6,481 nt of DNA from Nitrospinaceae bacterium (lineage in GTDB: Bacteria; Nitrospinota; Nitrospinia; Nitrospinales; VA-1), in contig JAPYPK010000076.1 in the NCBI GenBank assembly GCA_029937655.1, positions 1 to 6,481 on the forward strand. Reading direction: 5' to 3'. This document shows, in pieces, positions 6,065-6,481 of the stretch (the first letter of the stretch is position 1; each line of letters opens with the position of its first letter). The position numbers were made by a program, and so were the translations under genes. Under the pieces are notes generated by a model. It had not been told where the DNA came from and did not search any database. It was given only the letters and a program-made list of their open reading frames with translations.

Positions 6065-6481
6065 TCACCTCTTCACCGAGTAGCGCAAATCAAGAACTTT
6101 TAGCTCTAACTTGTTTCTACCACCCCAGTCGTTAACCTGAAATTCGCATGCAAGATCTACCTTGTCTAATTTCTCATCAATAGAAGTAAATTCTTCCGCA
6201 AGATTAAACCCAACCGCATCAATTTTTGTATCACCCTGAACAGCCTGAAAACGAACATGGGATTCTTCGCGTCCGATCCTTTTTAACCCATAAACACTGA
6301 TGTTTTGAACAAGAAAAACCGGTGACGGGTTTTCAGCACCAAAGGGTTCCAGGAGGGCAACCTGTTCATTCAATGTTGCATCGATTTCAGAAATCTTTAT
6401 CGGCTCATCTAAAAATAACTCCGGCACTAATTTTTCATCACTCAAAATTCTACGCCCAACCTCGTTTATTGCATTTCGAAA
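6065..6481 (-). CDS. recJ: Single-stranded-DNA-specific exonuclease RecJ, C-terminal part (truncated by window edge)
   Basis: RecJ is the 5'-3' single-strand DNA exonuclease of the RecF recombination and mismatch/base-excision repair pathways. The last 138 residues are visible, and the frame stays open to the window edge, so the gene starts beyond 6481. The fragment begins FRNAINEVGRRILSDEKLVP, matching the end of the DHHA1 region. It continues with the characteristic LEPFGAENPSPVF motif, then the OB-like domain with HVRFQAV, IDAVGFN and a C-terminal KLELKVLDLRYSV strand. The catalytic DHH domain is outside the window. An in-frame TTG at 6445 is not the true start, because family-like sequence continues upstream of it. 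The stop is TGA at 6067-6065. The gene converges on ychF. Confidence 0.93.
   Translation of the reverse strand, partial: FRNAINEVGRRILSDEKLVPELFLDEPIKISEIDATLNEQVALLEPFGAENPSPVFLVQNISVYGLKRIGREESHVRFQAVQGDTKIDAVGFNLAEEFTSIDEKLDKVDLACEFQVNDWGGRNKLELKVLDLRYSVKR

Overview
The window is ordinary chromosomal sequence from a Gram-negative, AT-rich bacterium. The Gram-negative reading rests on a peptidoglycan SEDS polymerase, a BamE/SmpA-like lipoprotein and RNase G. The genes look intact and vertically inherited: housekeeping functions plus one nitrate/nitrite-type porter. I cannot fix the taxon from this window. An uncultured marine lineage near the old Deltaproteobacteria, SAR324 or Nitrospinota would fit, but that is a guess from overall gene flavour.

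Layout: positions 1-305 carry no recognisable gene and end in a plausible promoter with a 12-bp palindrome just before rodA. rodA (306-1406) encodes the cell-wall glycosyltransferase of the elongation machinery. After a 121-bp gap with a weak hairpin comes rng (ATG 1528-3084, ribonuclease G). Then follow a small BamE-like lipoprotein (3114-3425), a NarK/NNP-family nitrate/nitrite porter (3450-4871) and the ATPase gene ychF (ATG 4876-5973). All five genes are on the plus strand. From rng onward the gaps are 29, 24 and 4 bp, which suggests one transcript. At the right edge the C-terminal end of recJ runs on the minus strand (6065-6481, truncated by the window) and converges on ychF across a 91-bp gap.

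Functionally, rodA and rng recall the known association of RNase G with rod-shape genes (in E. coli, cafA/rng lies downstream of mreBCD). YchF and RecJ are general translation/stress and DNA-repair proteins. The NNP porter is the only metabolic gene. It stands out for its placement between housekeeping genes, with no nitrate or nitrite reductase in view, and for two extra hydrophobic segments between its two halves.

I found no mobile element, CRISPR array, RNA gene or convincing novel system. The findings below are modest: motif variants in otherwise canonical proteins, two perfect palindromes and the porter's unusual architecture and context.
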